From the NCBI RefSeq assembly GCF_900188415.1, contig NZ_FZNV01000011.1, forward strand, positions 28,124-92,123: DNA of 64,000 nucleotides. Reading direction: 5' to 3'. Of this stretch, positions 51,410 through 61,600 are shown one piece after another. Every line of letters begins with the position of its first letter. The first letter of the stretch is position 1. The DNA is from Maribacter sedimenticola (lineage in GTDB: Bacteria; Bacteroidota; Bacteroidia; Flavobacteriales; Flavobacteriaceae). Position numbers and translations under genes: made by a program. The notes under the pieces are model-generated. The model worked only from the letters and a program-made list of their open reading frames with translations, ran no database searches and was not told the origin of the DNA.

Positions 51410-52196
51410 CTATTTTAAAACTTCCTTTAGATACTATAAGAAACCATATACAATCACCTTCCTTACAGCCAGGATCTGTTTTTTTAAAGCCATACTTACT
51501 AACCAACCTTAGGCCATCTTGAGTAACAGGTCTAGTAAATAAAGTAAAAGAATAATGCTTATTAATTTGATATAAATGGTCTAAGAATTCTTTTAAAACC
51601 ACACCCTTATAAAAATTTTCTCTGTAAAATACACTCGGTAGAATACCAATACTACCTAAATAGTAATTTTTAGCGTATACAGTTTGCCCTAAAATTCTAT
51701 TTTGAGAAAGTATTCTACCATCTAGATTATTATTTAGAAGATGAGACTTATACCTTTGCATCATAGGAAATAGTTCAAAGAAACCAATTGTTACAGATTT
51801 ATCATCTTTACCTGGTACCACAAGCTCTTTACAAACAAGAAGTATTGTGTTTTCATTTTTAGCGTGTATTTTTTTTAACTCATTTAAATTTAATAAATCC
51901 GGACCAAAGAGCTTTATAAAGTCATTGTACAAGGTATCTATTTCTGAGTTTAAAGCAGGTCTTACAAAATACCTACTTCCTTTAAAATCTGAATGAAATT
52001 CTTTTGCTCTTGTAAAAAACCTTGCGCTTTGTATTTTCAAGTAACAGTATTCTAAAACTGGTCCAATAAATATCATAAAAGCAGTTTGTGGCCAGTAGGT
52101 TTTAAAAAACTCGACATTGAAAATAGTACCCACAATAACAATTATAATTAGGATAATATAGTAGCTAAATAAGAAAATTGACATTGTCTTAATCAT
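51378..52196 (-). CDS. Membrane-anchored protein, possibly GNAT-like
   Basis: The 272-residue protein has two N-terminal hydrophobic helices (IFLFSYYIILIIIVIVGTIF and WPQTAFMIFIGPVLEYCYL) and a soluble domain with features of a GNAT acyltransferase: FVRPALNSEIDTLYNDFIKL early, SIGILPSVFYRENFYKG centrally, and RLVSKYGFKKTDPG near the end. The acetyl-CoA motif is not clear, so the assignment is weak. It overlaps the 71-residue gene by 32 bp. The DNA upstream to 52949 has no gene. Confidence 0.6.
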   Translation of the reverse strand: MIKTMSIFLFSYYIILIIIVIVGTIFNVEFFKTYWPQTAFMIFIGPVLEYCYLKIQSARFFTRAKEFHSDFKGSRYFVRPALNSEIDTLYNDFIKLFGPDLLNLNELKKIHAKNENTILLVCKELVVPGKDDKSVTIGFFELFPMMQRYKSHLLNNNLDGRILSQNRILGQTVYAKNYYLGSIGILPSVFYRENFYKGVVLKEFLDHLYQINKHYSFTLFTRPVTQDGLRLVSKYGFKKTDPGCKEGDCIWFLIVSKGSFKIDENGKIKFGR

Positions 52197-52297
52197 AACA
52201 CACTCTTAATCACTTAAAAATCATAAAAAAAAAATTAAACAATCAACAAAATCAAATTTTACTTCATTCTAATTGCTTTTGTAAATTCCCCACCGCT

Positions 52298-52320
52298 GGC
52301 GCAAGCGTCTCGCTTGTGCC
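52298..52320. repeat. REP-like hairpin
   Basis: GGCGCAAGCG-TCT-CGCTTGTGCC is a near-perfect 10-bp stem. A related hairpin (GCGCGAG...CTCGTGC with GCTAGCG flank, in opposite orientation) lies at 58067-58099. A second palindrome, GCCATGCC-TGTA-TGGCAGGCAGGC, lies at 52604-52627. The stretch 52197-52948 is otherwise gene-free. Confidence 0.55.
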
Positions 52321-52948
52321 CTACAATTTGTTTACTTACTATAAATCTATCATACTCAAATTTATTCCTTCATAATAATTTGAAATGGTGTAAGATATTC
52401 AGCATAATTTCTTGTATAGCTATACTTTCAATCAATTTGGTTGGCTACAAAATCTGATTCCATAGGTTAATTATGAATAAAGTCCATCTTTTGTTTTATT
52501 AATTTTCTACTCCACAATTTTATTGGCTAATTATATTGCTATTAGAACTGCCCTTTGGCAACATTACTTTTTTTTCTTATCGCTCTTTCCATCATCCAAA
52601 TCTGCCATGCCTGTATGGCAGGCAGGCATTCCTTTCTTCTTTCTTGAGCATTTTTTTCTATTGCTTTTATCAATTTTCTAGCTGTGAAACCTTTAAAATA
52701 TTTTAAAAAAACTAGAAATGTCTTAATGGCTTGACCAGAAAATAAAATGCACCGGATTTAGTATAATACAATAGGCAAATACCTCCATTCATTTTCAGCT
52801 TTAGAGTAGGTTACTTCTTCTAATAAAATTAAATAATAGCGTTGGCTTGTGAAAATAACTTACCAATAAACAATAGTGAAACTTACAAAAAAGCGCCTGC
52901 AGGGTAGTGAAATTTGTGTTATATACACATACAATTCTAAAACACGGG

Positions 52949-53041
52949 TTAGAAATTACCTTCTTTTACGGTAAGGAATTTAATACTATTACATGATACC
53001 AGTATACATGACAAGAGTATGAAAACGTAGGTTTGCTTCAT
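52949..53041 (-). pseudogene. Truncated copy of the lipoprotein gene at 46116
   Basis: From ATG 53041 the reverse strand reads MKQTYVFILLSCILVSCNSI and then KFLTVKEGNF before a TAA. It matches the first 30 residues of the lipoprotein at 46116-46832 (MKQTYVFMLLTCMLVSCNSI, KSLAVKEGNF). The match continues through the upstream intergenic region into the neighbouring T9SS gene. After codon 30 the similarity ends abruptly. This marks one edge of a duplication. Confidence 0.85.
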
Positions 53042-53860
53042 TAGATTTGGTTTTCTTATTTAATTATTTCCCTATTTTAAAGGAAACCAAAAATTCAATT
53101 GTGCCTTTATGGACATCAATTTGCATCTTTATTACAACGAAATAAATGGTGAAGTGTTGTATTTAAGCCACTTAAAATACAATCAGCGTTTTAAGGTAAA
53201 ATGCCCGGTCATTGTCTGATCAGTACCATATTGATAGTTAAACCAATAATCCGATGCGGGCAACGGATTTCCATTATAGCTTCCATCCCACCCTTTTGAA
53301 TTGGGGGATACTTGTACTATGAATTTACCGTAGCGGTCATAAATGAACAACCGAGACGCCGGATAAAGCTCCGCACCAATGATGTTCCAAAATTCATTAT
53401 TTCCATCTCCATTTGGGGTAAAAAAACGTTGATAGCCAATAGCGATTATTTCTTCCGATATAACCCTGCACTCCAATAAATCTCTAACAAACACTGTATG
53501 CTTTCCAGGGAAGACCACAAATTTATTACTGGCTTGATAGTTTTCACCATCTACAGAATACTCAAAAGGCCCTGTACCTGTTGCCGTAACTGTAATATCT
53601 ATCTGATCTGAAAACCCGTTGACCTCAACTTCCATGCTTTCCGGTGCCCCAGATGATAACACCTCAAATGAACGGGAGTTTTCACAACGTACCCCATTTG
53701 TAGTTTTTCTTACGATTAATTGATATGTACCCAAAACAGAAACATTAAAATTTCTGTTAGTACTTAATTCTACACCTTCGGAACTTTGCCAAGACCAACT
53801 CTCAAAATCACCTCCATCTAAAATCAAATCCGGACTATCGGGACAAATGACATAGCGTTC
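52949..53860 (-). repeat. Duplicated block shared with 46743-47650
   Basis: The block covers the start of the lipoprotein gene, about 140 bp of intergenic DNA and about 680 bp of the 3' end of the T9SS gene. Near the gene ends the two copies differ at only a few positions, while the 5' parts of the two T9SS genes have diverged much further. This suggests either a recent duplication of this end or gene conversion. Confidence 0.8.
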
Positions 53861-56800
53861 TTCCATGTTCATTTGTGGGAGTGGGTTCACGATTAGATTA
53901 AAACTGGACACATCAAAACAACTTTCCAAATCAGTATGCTGAACACGCGCCCAAAGGATTTCGTTTAGATTGGTATTTTGGTAATTGGCCGTGGAAAGAG
54001 GAGCAATGTTGTTCAATGCATCGTTCTCGGAACCATGGTAGCTGACATCATAATACAATGGGTCCTGACCGTTCAACACTTCAGCATCCTTTTCGGAAAG
54101 GTCAAAATAGTAGCGTCCCGCTTCATCCGTATCACAAATAATAATGTCCGATGCCGTATAAGCCCTTGGAGTATCAAACACCTGTAATTGAAAGGATGAT
54201 ACCGAATAGCATTGGGCATTGTTCGAATTTTCCAATCGGAAATAAATGGTCTGGGGATTGCTTATATTTTGGTAATTCCCTGTAATCCCATTTTGTGCCG
54301 TTTCTGCATCCGTTTGTGAGACGTAAAAAGAAATATTTGTTCCTGTACTTCCGCTTAGAATTTCGGTTTCCTTTTTGGAAAAGTCGAAAAGATAAATACC
54401 GTCATTATTATCATCGCATACCTGCCAATCGGCCACTTGTGGTACTGCGGGCGTATCATAAATGTTCAAATCAAAGGAGGTGGTAGCGTAACAGGACGTA
54501 TCCGAAGCATTTTCTACCCGAACATAAATCGTATTTTGATAGGAAGGGCTCAAATAAGAATCCGCATTCAGGGGATTCTCTCCGCTATCCGCGTCCGCTT
54601 GAGTTTCGTGATAGCTAAGGTTTAAACTATTCGGGTTTTGGGCTCCAATAATTTCGGTCTCTGTTTGTGTCAGGTCAAAAATCGCTTGCCCATCGTTGTT
54701 TTCATCACAAATCGACAGGTCGGCCGGTTGGTTGGCCGTTACTCCATGAATCACTTCAATAACAAAACTTCCCGTTCGGTAACAGTCCGTATAGGTGCTA
54801 TTCTGAAATCTAACAAATATCGTTTCTGTAGCTGCCGTATTGGTATAGTTTAGGGGCAATGCATTCGTCCCGGCATCGGCATCTGCTTGGGAGGCGAAAT
54901 ACAGGATTTCAAACTTGGTTTCGTCCTGTCCGTTGAAAATCTCTGTGTTCTTTTGGGAAAGGTCAAAAGTGAAAAAACCGTCCGTATCATCGTCACAGAC
55001 CGTCCAATCTGTAATAGTGTCAACTAAGGGTGCTTCCCGGGCAATTATGTTAAATTGGGTAGTGGCATAGCATTCTTGGTTGTTATTATTCGTGACTCTT
55101 GCAAAAACCGGAGTCGTTCCATAATCAAAGGAATGGAGTGATGTCAAGGCATTACTGTTGGTATCCGCATCGGCCTGAGATAAAAAATAGGTTACGCTAA
55201 AATCGTTAGGATCCTGGGCACCCAAAACCGCTGAATCAAATGAGGGCATGTCCAAATTATAACCCCCATACGAAGTGCATCCCACCAAATCCCCGGGCGT
55301 GTTGGCTATCACCTGGTCAATGACCTCCAATTGAAAATTACCCACTTCATAACATTCGGGATAGGTGGCATTTTCTATTCTGAAATAGATAATTTCGGTC
55401 GGATTCGTGTTCGTATAATTGTTGGGCAAGGGATTCATGTTAGCATCCGCATCTGCTTGTGAAGCATGGTAGCTCACGTTTACACTTATCATGGCTGGCG
55501 CAATCAGATCATCCCAATAACTTAAATCGAAAGTAAAAAGCCCATCACCGTCATCATCGCAAACTGTACTATCCGGAACGGCCAGCAAATCTGGAGTACG
55601 TTTTATCAAAATATCAAATTCGGTACTAGCCGAACAACTGGTGTTCAAACGATTGGTGACTTTTACGTAAATGGTCGTTGTACCTAAATCAAAAATCTCG
55701 GTTGAAGTTAACGGATCCAAATTAGCATCCCTATCAGTAGCCGATGAAAAATACTGTAACTGAAAATCATTGGGGTCCTGTACCCCTAAAATTTCAGCTG
55801 TTTTGGTGGTGACATCAAAAGGAAAGGTATCAGCAACATGGCAAACCTCCTCATTGGTTGCCACATTGGCGGTTGGCACCTCATAAATAGTGATGTCCTT
55901 GGATTCCGTCTTTGTATCCGCTGTAGTGGTGACCGTAACGCTTACAGGGTAGGTCCCAGCCGCTGCATAGGTGTGAATTGGGGTTTCCAAAGTGGAGGTG
56001 TATCCATCCCCAAAATCCCAAGCAATACTTAAAATGGGGTCCGTGGAGGTCACCTCAAATTCGGTGGCATCCCCCAAACAAAAATTCCGTGCCCGCAAGC
56101 CCACCACAAAAAAGGATTGGATAAAGGGCGGTAATCCCAACCGACTTATACCGCTTGCTAATGGAACGGCATCCGGTACATAATTACAGGCCAAACCTCC
56201 CAAATTAGGATCATTTATAACACTTAAAGCATTTTGATATGCCTCTGCAATATAAATTTTACCATCAATACCCAATTGAATTGCGCCTTCAGGACCAGGT
56301 CTCATAGGGGCGATTTCAACGCCCGAAGCTAAAATAGTCGCTTCCGAATAGGTAGAGAGGTCAAATTGGTGAATATTATGCTCCGATGTCCAATTCCGGT
56401 AAAAATTTGACGAGGTAATATATAGTTTGCTACTATCCGTGGAAAATTCCACTCCATAGGAGCTATTCAAAACCGTATTAGTAGAGGCGGGAAAATACGG
56501 ATTCAATTCAATAAAATCACTTACCTGTCCCGTAAGCGTATCAAAACGAAACAAATGACGATCCCTTCCCGTCCCAGTTACGTAGGCCAAGAACTGCCCA
56601 TCCGGTGATATTTTCATATAACCACCAACTCCCCGTGCTCCCGAATGTAAGGGCAAATTTTCTCCCACAGCTGAAACTACAGGGGTTGTTACTAGCCCTG
56701 TTGGGGTTACCAAATAGGCCAAAAATTGGTCATTTCCATACGTATGCACCAGCACCCAAATATCCGTCCCATTGGCGTGTTCCACGGCCGTTAGTTTCTC

Positions 56801-57256
56801 GGCAACAGGGGTGGTCAAGGGTATGTTCTTTAGGGTAACGTCTCCCAAGCCCCCATTCGATGTCATATCCACAACGCTATATTGAAAGCCATTGGGCCCT
56901 CCCAAATCGTCAACTGTAAATACATAATACAGATCCGGGTTGCCAGGATCCGGTACCACAATGGCCGACTGTGAACTGGAGAAATCCCCTAAAAGTCCCG
57001 TACCATTGGGCATAGGGTTGTGAGTACGGTCCCAAACGGTTACCCCACTGGTGTAAAACAGCAGGTTACCATTACCATCCGAAATAGTGGCACAGCCCTC
57101 TTGGGTAATCATGGCCCCATCCGTTAAGGCCACGGGTGCACCGGAGTTAAAATCCAGCCCGGCATTTTCGCCAAAATACCAAATGGCCGCCTCGTTTTGG
57201 GCCATAGCCTTAAACGGTAACCAACATAGTAGAATGATAATAAGTAGGTGTCTCAA
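53183..57256 (-). CDS. Giant surface protein with T9SS type B sorting domain, paralogue 2
   Basis: The 1357-residue protein has the same layout as the gene at 46972: signal peptide (to KAMAQ), propeller-like region, PKD (AWDFGDGYTSTLETPIHTY), seven repeats of about 95-100 residues many with a CDDDxDG-type acidic loop (CDDDGDGLFTFDL, CDDDTDGFFTFDL, CDDNNDGIYLFDF), and a T9SS type B domain ending HFTLKR. The start is TTG at 57256, since a stop closes the frame upstream and no ATG lies before the signal peptide. Probably an adhesin-like surface protein; the function is unknown. Confidence 0.9.
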   Translation of the reverse strand: MRHLLIIILLCWLPFKAMAQNEAAIWYFGENAGLDFNSGAPVALTDGAMITQEGCATISDGNGNLLFYTSGVTVWDRTHNPMPNGTGLLGDFSSSQSAIVVPDPGNPDLYYVFTVDDLGGPNGFQYSVVDMTSNGGLGDVTLKNIPLTTPVAEKLTAVEHANGTDIWVLVHTYGNDQFLAYLVTPTGLVTTPVVSAVGENLPLHSGARGVGGYMKISPDGQFLAYVTGTGRDRHLFRFDTLTGQVSDFIELNPYFPASTNTVLNSSYGVEFSTDSSKLYITSSNFYRNWTSEHNIHQFDLSTYSEATILASGVEIAPMRPGPEGAIQLGIDGKIYIAEAYQNALSVINDPNLGGLACNYVPDAVPLASGISRLGLPPFIQSFFVVGLRARNFCLGDATEFEVTSTDPILSIAWDFGDGYTSTLETPIHTYAAAGTYPVSVTVTTTADTKTESKDITIYEVPTANVATNEEVCHVADTFPFDVTTKTAEILGVQDPNDFQLQYFSSATDRDANLDPLTSTEIFDLGTTTIYVKVTNRLNTSCSASTEFDILIKRTPDLLAVPDSTVCDDDGDGLFTFDLSYWDDLIAPAMISVNVSYHASQADADANMNPLPNNYTNTNPTEIIYFRIENATYPECYEVGNFQLEVIDQVIANTPGDLVGCTSYGGYNLDMPSFDSAVLGAQDPNDFSVTYFLSQADADTNSNALTSLHSFDYGTTPVFARVTNNNNQECYATTQFNIIAREAPLVDTITDWTVCDDDTDGFFTFDLSQKNTEIFNGQDETKFEILYFASQADADAGTNALPLNYTNTAATETIFVRFQNSTYTDCYRTGSFVIEVIHGVTANQPADLSICDENNDGQAIFDLTQTETEIIGAQNPNSLNLSYHETQADADSGENPLNADSYLSPSYQNTIYVRVENASDTSCYATTSFDLNIYDTPAVPQVADWQVCDDNNDGIYLFDFSKKETEILSGSTGTNISFYVSQTDAETAQNGITGNYQNISNPQTIYFRLENSNNAQCYSVSSFQLQVFDTPRAYTASDIIICDTDEAGRYYFDLSEKDAEVLNGQDPLYYDVSYHGSENDALNNIAPLSTANYQNTNLNEILWARVQHTDLESCFDVSSFNLIVNPLPQMNMEERYVICPDSPDLILDGGDFESWSWQSSEGVELSTNRNFNVSVLGTYQLIVRKTTNGVRCENSRSFEVLSSGAPESMEVEVNGFSDQIDITVTATGTGPFEYSVDGENYQASNKFVVFPGKHTVFVRDLLECRVISEEIIAIGYQRFFTPNGDGNNEFWNIIGAELYPASRLFIYDRYGKFIVQVSPNSKGWDGSYNGNPLPASDYWFNYQYGTDQTMTGHFTLKR

Positions 57257-57360
57257 AATGTGAACAATTCTATTGGGGCGTTAAGATATTGGGCAACTAG
57301 TTACAAACACAATTTATACGGTCTATAGCCGGAAAGAACGACCATTTATAAACGTTCCTA

Positions 57361-57930
57361 TTAAAACCGAAGACCAGCTCCTAATTTTATAATATTTGCC
57401 GTATTAAAAAAACTGTTATCTATGTTTGGATTGTCCCTAGATACATTTAAATAGTCAAAGGATACAAATACAAAGAAATTATTGGTAATATCATAGGCGG
57501 AACCTATGTTTATATTTATCCCTCCGGTACTATCGCTGGTATCTGGGGTTTGGTCACTTTCTGCTTTAAACTTAGAGGTCAAAAACGAATAGCCAGCACC
57601 CACAAATGGACGAAAGCCCAGCAAAATTTGAGAGTTCAACTCCCCAAACACCCTTGGCTGTATGAGAATCACCTGTTCTTTGTACGAAAAAGTACTCAAC
57701 GTATTATTCCTGTTAAAAAAATTAGCGTTGCCGGATACTCCAATATTAACCGGCCCTGCTTCTAAAAAGCGATACTGTGCCCCAACGTCAATTATACTGG
57801 AATACTGCTCCAAAAAATTATCCCCTACAGCAATGGGATAGCCTAAAGTGGCACTGAACTTGGCATCTTGGGCATAACTGGTCAAGCATGCAAAAAGAAA
57901 AATTAAAAAAAAGTTTACTTGTTGTTTCAT
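57361..57930 (-). CDS. Outer-membrane beta-barrel protein, PorT-like
   Basis: The 189-residue protein has a signal peptide (to LTSYAQ) and barrel strands AKFSATLGYPIAVGDNF, VNIGVSGNANFFNR, LLGFRPFVGAGYSFLTSKF, FFVFVSFDYLNVSR, ending IIKLGAGLRF with a terminal Phe. It resembles small porin-family barrels. It lies upstream of the second T9SS gene, 104 bp away on the same strand; partnering of such barrels with secreted surface proteins is known in flavobacteria (PorP/SprF-like proteins), but this one is shorter. Confidence 0.75.
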   Translation of the reverse strand: MKQQVNFFLIFLFACLTSYAQDAKFSATLGYPIAVGDNFLEQYSSIIDVGAQYRFLEAGPVNIGVSGNANFFNRNNTLSTFSYKEQVILIQPRVFGELNSQILLGFRPFVGAGYSFLTSKFKAESDQTPDTSDSTGGININIGSAYDITNNFFVFVSFDYLNVSRDNPNIDNSFFNTANIIKLGAGLRF

Positions 57931-58066
57931 GGTTAGTAGTTGTTTAAAGTTGATATTTTTTCTATAATTTGTTTTTTTACTGTATTTACCGCAGTAATTC
58001 TGCTACTGCGGTGTGGAATTATTTAGGTTTACACTTCTATTACATTAAATATACCTTACTTTATAC

Positions 58067-58099
58067 GGCACGAGCAAGATACTCGCGCTAGCGGGGGAA
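58067..58099. repeat. REP-like hairpin, second copy
   Basis: GGCACGAGCAAGATACTCGC continues GCTAGCGGGGG. On the reverse strand it reads CCCCCGCTAGCGCGAG, matching the CCGCTGGCGCAAGCG of the hairpin at 52298. The two hairpins point in opposite directions and bracket the second T9SS gene and its barrel gene. No other feature is seen in 57931-58163. Confidence 0.5.
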
Positions 58100-58163
58100 T
58101 GCAATGGTCATGTTTTTCTATAAACCATCTTAGGCTCTATATTATCCCTTGGAAAAATCATTT

Positions 58164-58697
58164 TTAGTCACAGACACCATGTATCATTTCCTCCTTATCA
58201 AGAATGTAAGGAGATTTTATAATTTCAATTTTTTCCATGTCTTTCTTACACACAAAACAATGCCAAGTAATGCCGTCTTCTAACTTTAGATTATTGTCGT
58301 AGGTGTCCATGGCATCAAAATCAAAAAGTAAACCCTTACTTTTTAATTCTTCAATGATTCTATCTTTTTCCTCTTCGGTAAAATTTTGATCACCACCATA
58401 GTAAAAAATATAGTTACCCTCATATTCTTCAACCCTATACGGCAAATGATTCTCTGTTACAAATCCGTATGGATATATGGAAAAATAGAATGTTTCAGAA
58501 TCGTTGTTTTCTTTTAGCTGTGCAATGACATTAAACTTACCTTTATCTTTATGCTCTACGAAGTACATCTTGGCCGTCTCGTAAATTTTAAGTTCTCGAG
58601 TAGACCATTGTTTATACTTATCGTTTTTGCAGCTTTGTAAAGCGAACATAAAAAGACCTCCTAAACAAAAAATCTTAATATTTCTGTATTGGCGCAT
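58164..58697 (-). CDS. Lipoprotein next to the RHS toxin gene, candidate immunity protein
   Basis: The 177-residue protein from ATG 58697 has a lipoprotein signal (FALQSCKND, Cys23) and a soluble acidic domain with YFSIYPYGFVTENHLPYRVE, YIFYYGGDQNFTEEEKDRII and a late HCFVCKKD. The start lies inside the last codons of the RHS gene (23-bp overlap), so the two are translationally coupled. That is the usual place for an immunity gene of a polymorphic toxin. The lipid anchor would place it in the envelope, where an incoming toxin could be met. No immunity family is recognised. Confidence 0.7.
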   Translation of the reverse strand: MRQYRNIKIFCLGGLFMFALQSCKNDKYKQWSTRELKIYETAKMYFVEHKDKGKFNVIAQLKENNDSETFYFSIYPYGFVTENHLPYRVEEYEGNYIFYYGGDQNFTEEEKDRIIEELKSKGLLFDFDAMDTYDNNLKLEDGITWHCFVCKKDMEKIEIIKSPYILDKEEMIHGVCD

Positions 58698-61600
58698 TAT
58701 TTCCCAAAATAAAGTGATTACCATTTCTGTCAAAAGTTGATAGACCTTGTCTTCTACTTAAAATGAATCCCTGATTAAGACCCAATACTTTCAAAGTATT
58801 GATATCTGCATCAGAGGGTTTACCATAACCATATCCTTTCTTCAATCCTGGATGGCTATGAAACTTACTTACTATTTGATAAAAAGTTCCTCCTGTTTTT
58901 AAAATATTTGTTTTAGGATCGTAACTGCCTCTAAAACGAGGAAAAGAATTTGTACTATGGAACGTGCTTTCTGAATATCTATTGAGAAACAGACCGAAAG
59001 ATCCCTGCTCTCCTGTAGAATATATAAGTCCGCCTATTTCCTTTTGCTCAAAAACGGATAAGTCAGAGACAAAATTCAGGTAATCGTAAAAATCTACTAA
59101 GTCTTTGGCCACAACATTTAGACCATTTTCCCTAATATTAAGCCCATTACCTAAAAAACCCTTATTTACAGTACCAATAACCGATTCTCCAAAAACATCA
59201 CCATCAAAATTAGCATATTCACCTTCTTTCAAAACTATATCAAAAGGGTCATCGGTACGTTCTTTTAAAACTAAAGTGCCATCGCTTGTCAATTCATATA
59301 TATCCTCTACCTTACCCCCGTCTGGATCAATCCCATTGATGGGATTGTTCCCCATACCAAGGTACGGTGATGCAAATTGTTGGGCAGGATCAGTAGTTAA
59401 CCACCTACCTATTCTAGCATCCCATAAACGCAGTTCAAAAGCCTCTTTACCGGTTTCAGTATCCTTTTCCTGTCCTTGGTAGGCATAGCGGTATTGGTTA
59501 GCTCCTGTCATATCTCTCCCAAGCATAGGCATACCAAAGGGGAAATAATCTGTGACGCCTTCTAAATTAGCATTAGTCCCACTTTTAGTAAATACAGCCC
59601 GTACGTTGCCCAAATGGTCCGTGATCTCATAGACATATTGTTTTGCATTACCTGTTCCGTTATAAGCCACACCAACACGACCAGCACCGTAAATGGGTTG
59701 TTCCTTTAAAGCTATACTTCCCTCGTAGTCATCGTAAATAGCCATGACCTGTCCAGATACGTCCCGTACATAATACGTGTTCTGAATGGAGGTCCCATCA
59801 TAAGGATTAAAAGATTCCTTGCGTATCCTATGGTTTCTATCGTTATAATAAAATTTTACCACTGTATAGGGTCCATTTTTAACCTCGGTCTCCAGACCGC
59901 TCGTATTATAAATATAGGTAATTTGTTCAGAATTATCGTACACGAGTTGTCCAATTTCATTGTATTCATAATTATTGCCCGTTTGGTTGTCAATATCATC
60001 ATTGGCAACCACATTGTCATCCACCGTGTCCTCTACCCGTAACAATTGGTTGGGCTTATCCGTCTTGTAGGCATAGGTAAGATTATCCATAGGACCCTGT
60101 GCATTACGTACAAGACTCTGGATATTACCATTCACATCATAGGTGATGTTGGTAACATCATAGTCGCCACTACTTGAACCACCCACATTTGGAACAATGC
60201 GTACCGTTATGGCACTCCCCTCTTGGGCATGGAAGCCATCTTTAAGGGTATAGCTTTGGGTAGCCTCCAAAATATCGCTTTGACCATTGGTATATACCGT
60301 AGTGCTTTCATCATTGGCCAATAAGCCGGAACTTGTATCCGTATTTCCTGGATCAAAGTTCGCTGATTTCAGCCAGTTGTTACGGTCATATTCGTAGACA
60401 TACTCACTCGCTTCGGCTCCTCCATAAGGACCCGCATTTTTCCAACGGATACTTTTAATGTTCCCGTTCAGCTTGTCCGTACCATATTGCGATTGTCTAA
60501 TATTCGTATTGGAAGTACGCATGTAATCGCCCACATGGTAGTCCAACTGCATCCCGAATAAGTCATTACTATCACAGGGGTTACCAAATTCATCTTTACA
60601 TATATCGCTTTCAGGACTCAATGAAGGGTGATTCAACGACTTGAGTTTCCCATCCAAACTGTATACATAATCCAACCCTTGAACGCCACCGGCCAACTCG
60701 GTACGTTTGAGTTCCCCGGTTTCATAGTAGAAATATTTGGCATGAGTTTCCCAAGGCCCTAGGATATCTACCGATGTAAGTACCATACTCAATTGGTTGG
60801 CTTCATTATAAGTATACCAATGAATAAATTCATCCGTTTCACCTTTTTGATAGTGGACGTATTCTACCAGTCCTGTAATTGGGTTATACTCATAATCAAT
60901 AGTTTTTGTTCCCAAAACCGCAATGTCCTGAACCAGCCATTTAACCCGACCATAGATATCGTATCCATACCAAGTAGTCGCATTTTCATTGGTTGTTTTG
61001 TATACATTGCCAGAAAGAAACGTGGGCTTATAGGTATTTACTATAGAAGCCGGTAAACTACTTACCATATCATCCGGCTTGCCATCCACATTTGTATCTA
61101 CATACGCATCATAGACCGTATATTGTACTTCGGAACAATTTGCATCGGTCATTCCATCCAATACATCTATCAAATCCTTAAGGGATTGATTGAAGGGATC
61201 CGTTACATCCGTAACATTTTCTGAGGTCACATAGGTTCCTAAATAGCCGGAAACATCCGTATACACCCCACTCTCTACAGGCCTACCTTTTGCATCGTAG
61301 TTGGTATAGGAAAATTGGCCGTTCTTCCATTGTAAACTGTTGATGGAGAAACGAATCTGGCCATCCTCTCTGTAAAGGAACCAGGCATCCCCTTCATCCG
61401 GACTTTGGGTATACACCAATTGCCCTAGGGTATTATACCTGTACTTAGTTTCCAATTTATTACCGTCACCATCGACCAAAGGTTGGAAGGAACTAGTCAA
61501 TCGACCCACCTCATCATAAATATTAAGGCTGTAGTCATAATAATTAGTCTTGTAGGTTACTGTAAGATTTCCAGGAACATAACTATCCATATTATTTACA

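Noticed and set aside
46972..57256. CRISPR-like regular repeats
   Set aside because: The periodicity is coding: repeats of about 290 bp encode the 95-100-residue protein repeats, with no short identical repeats or spacers.
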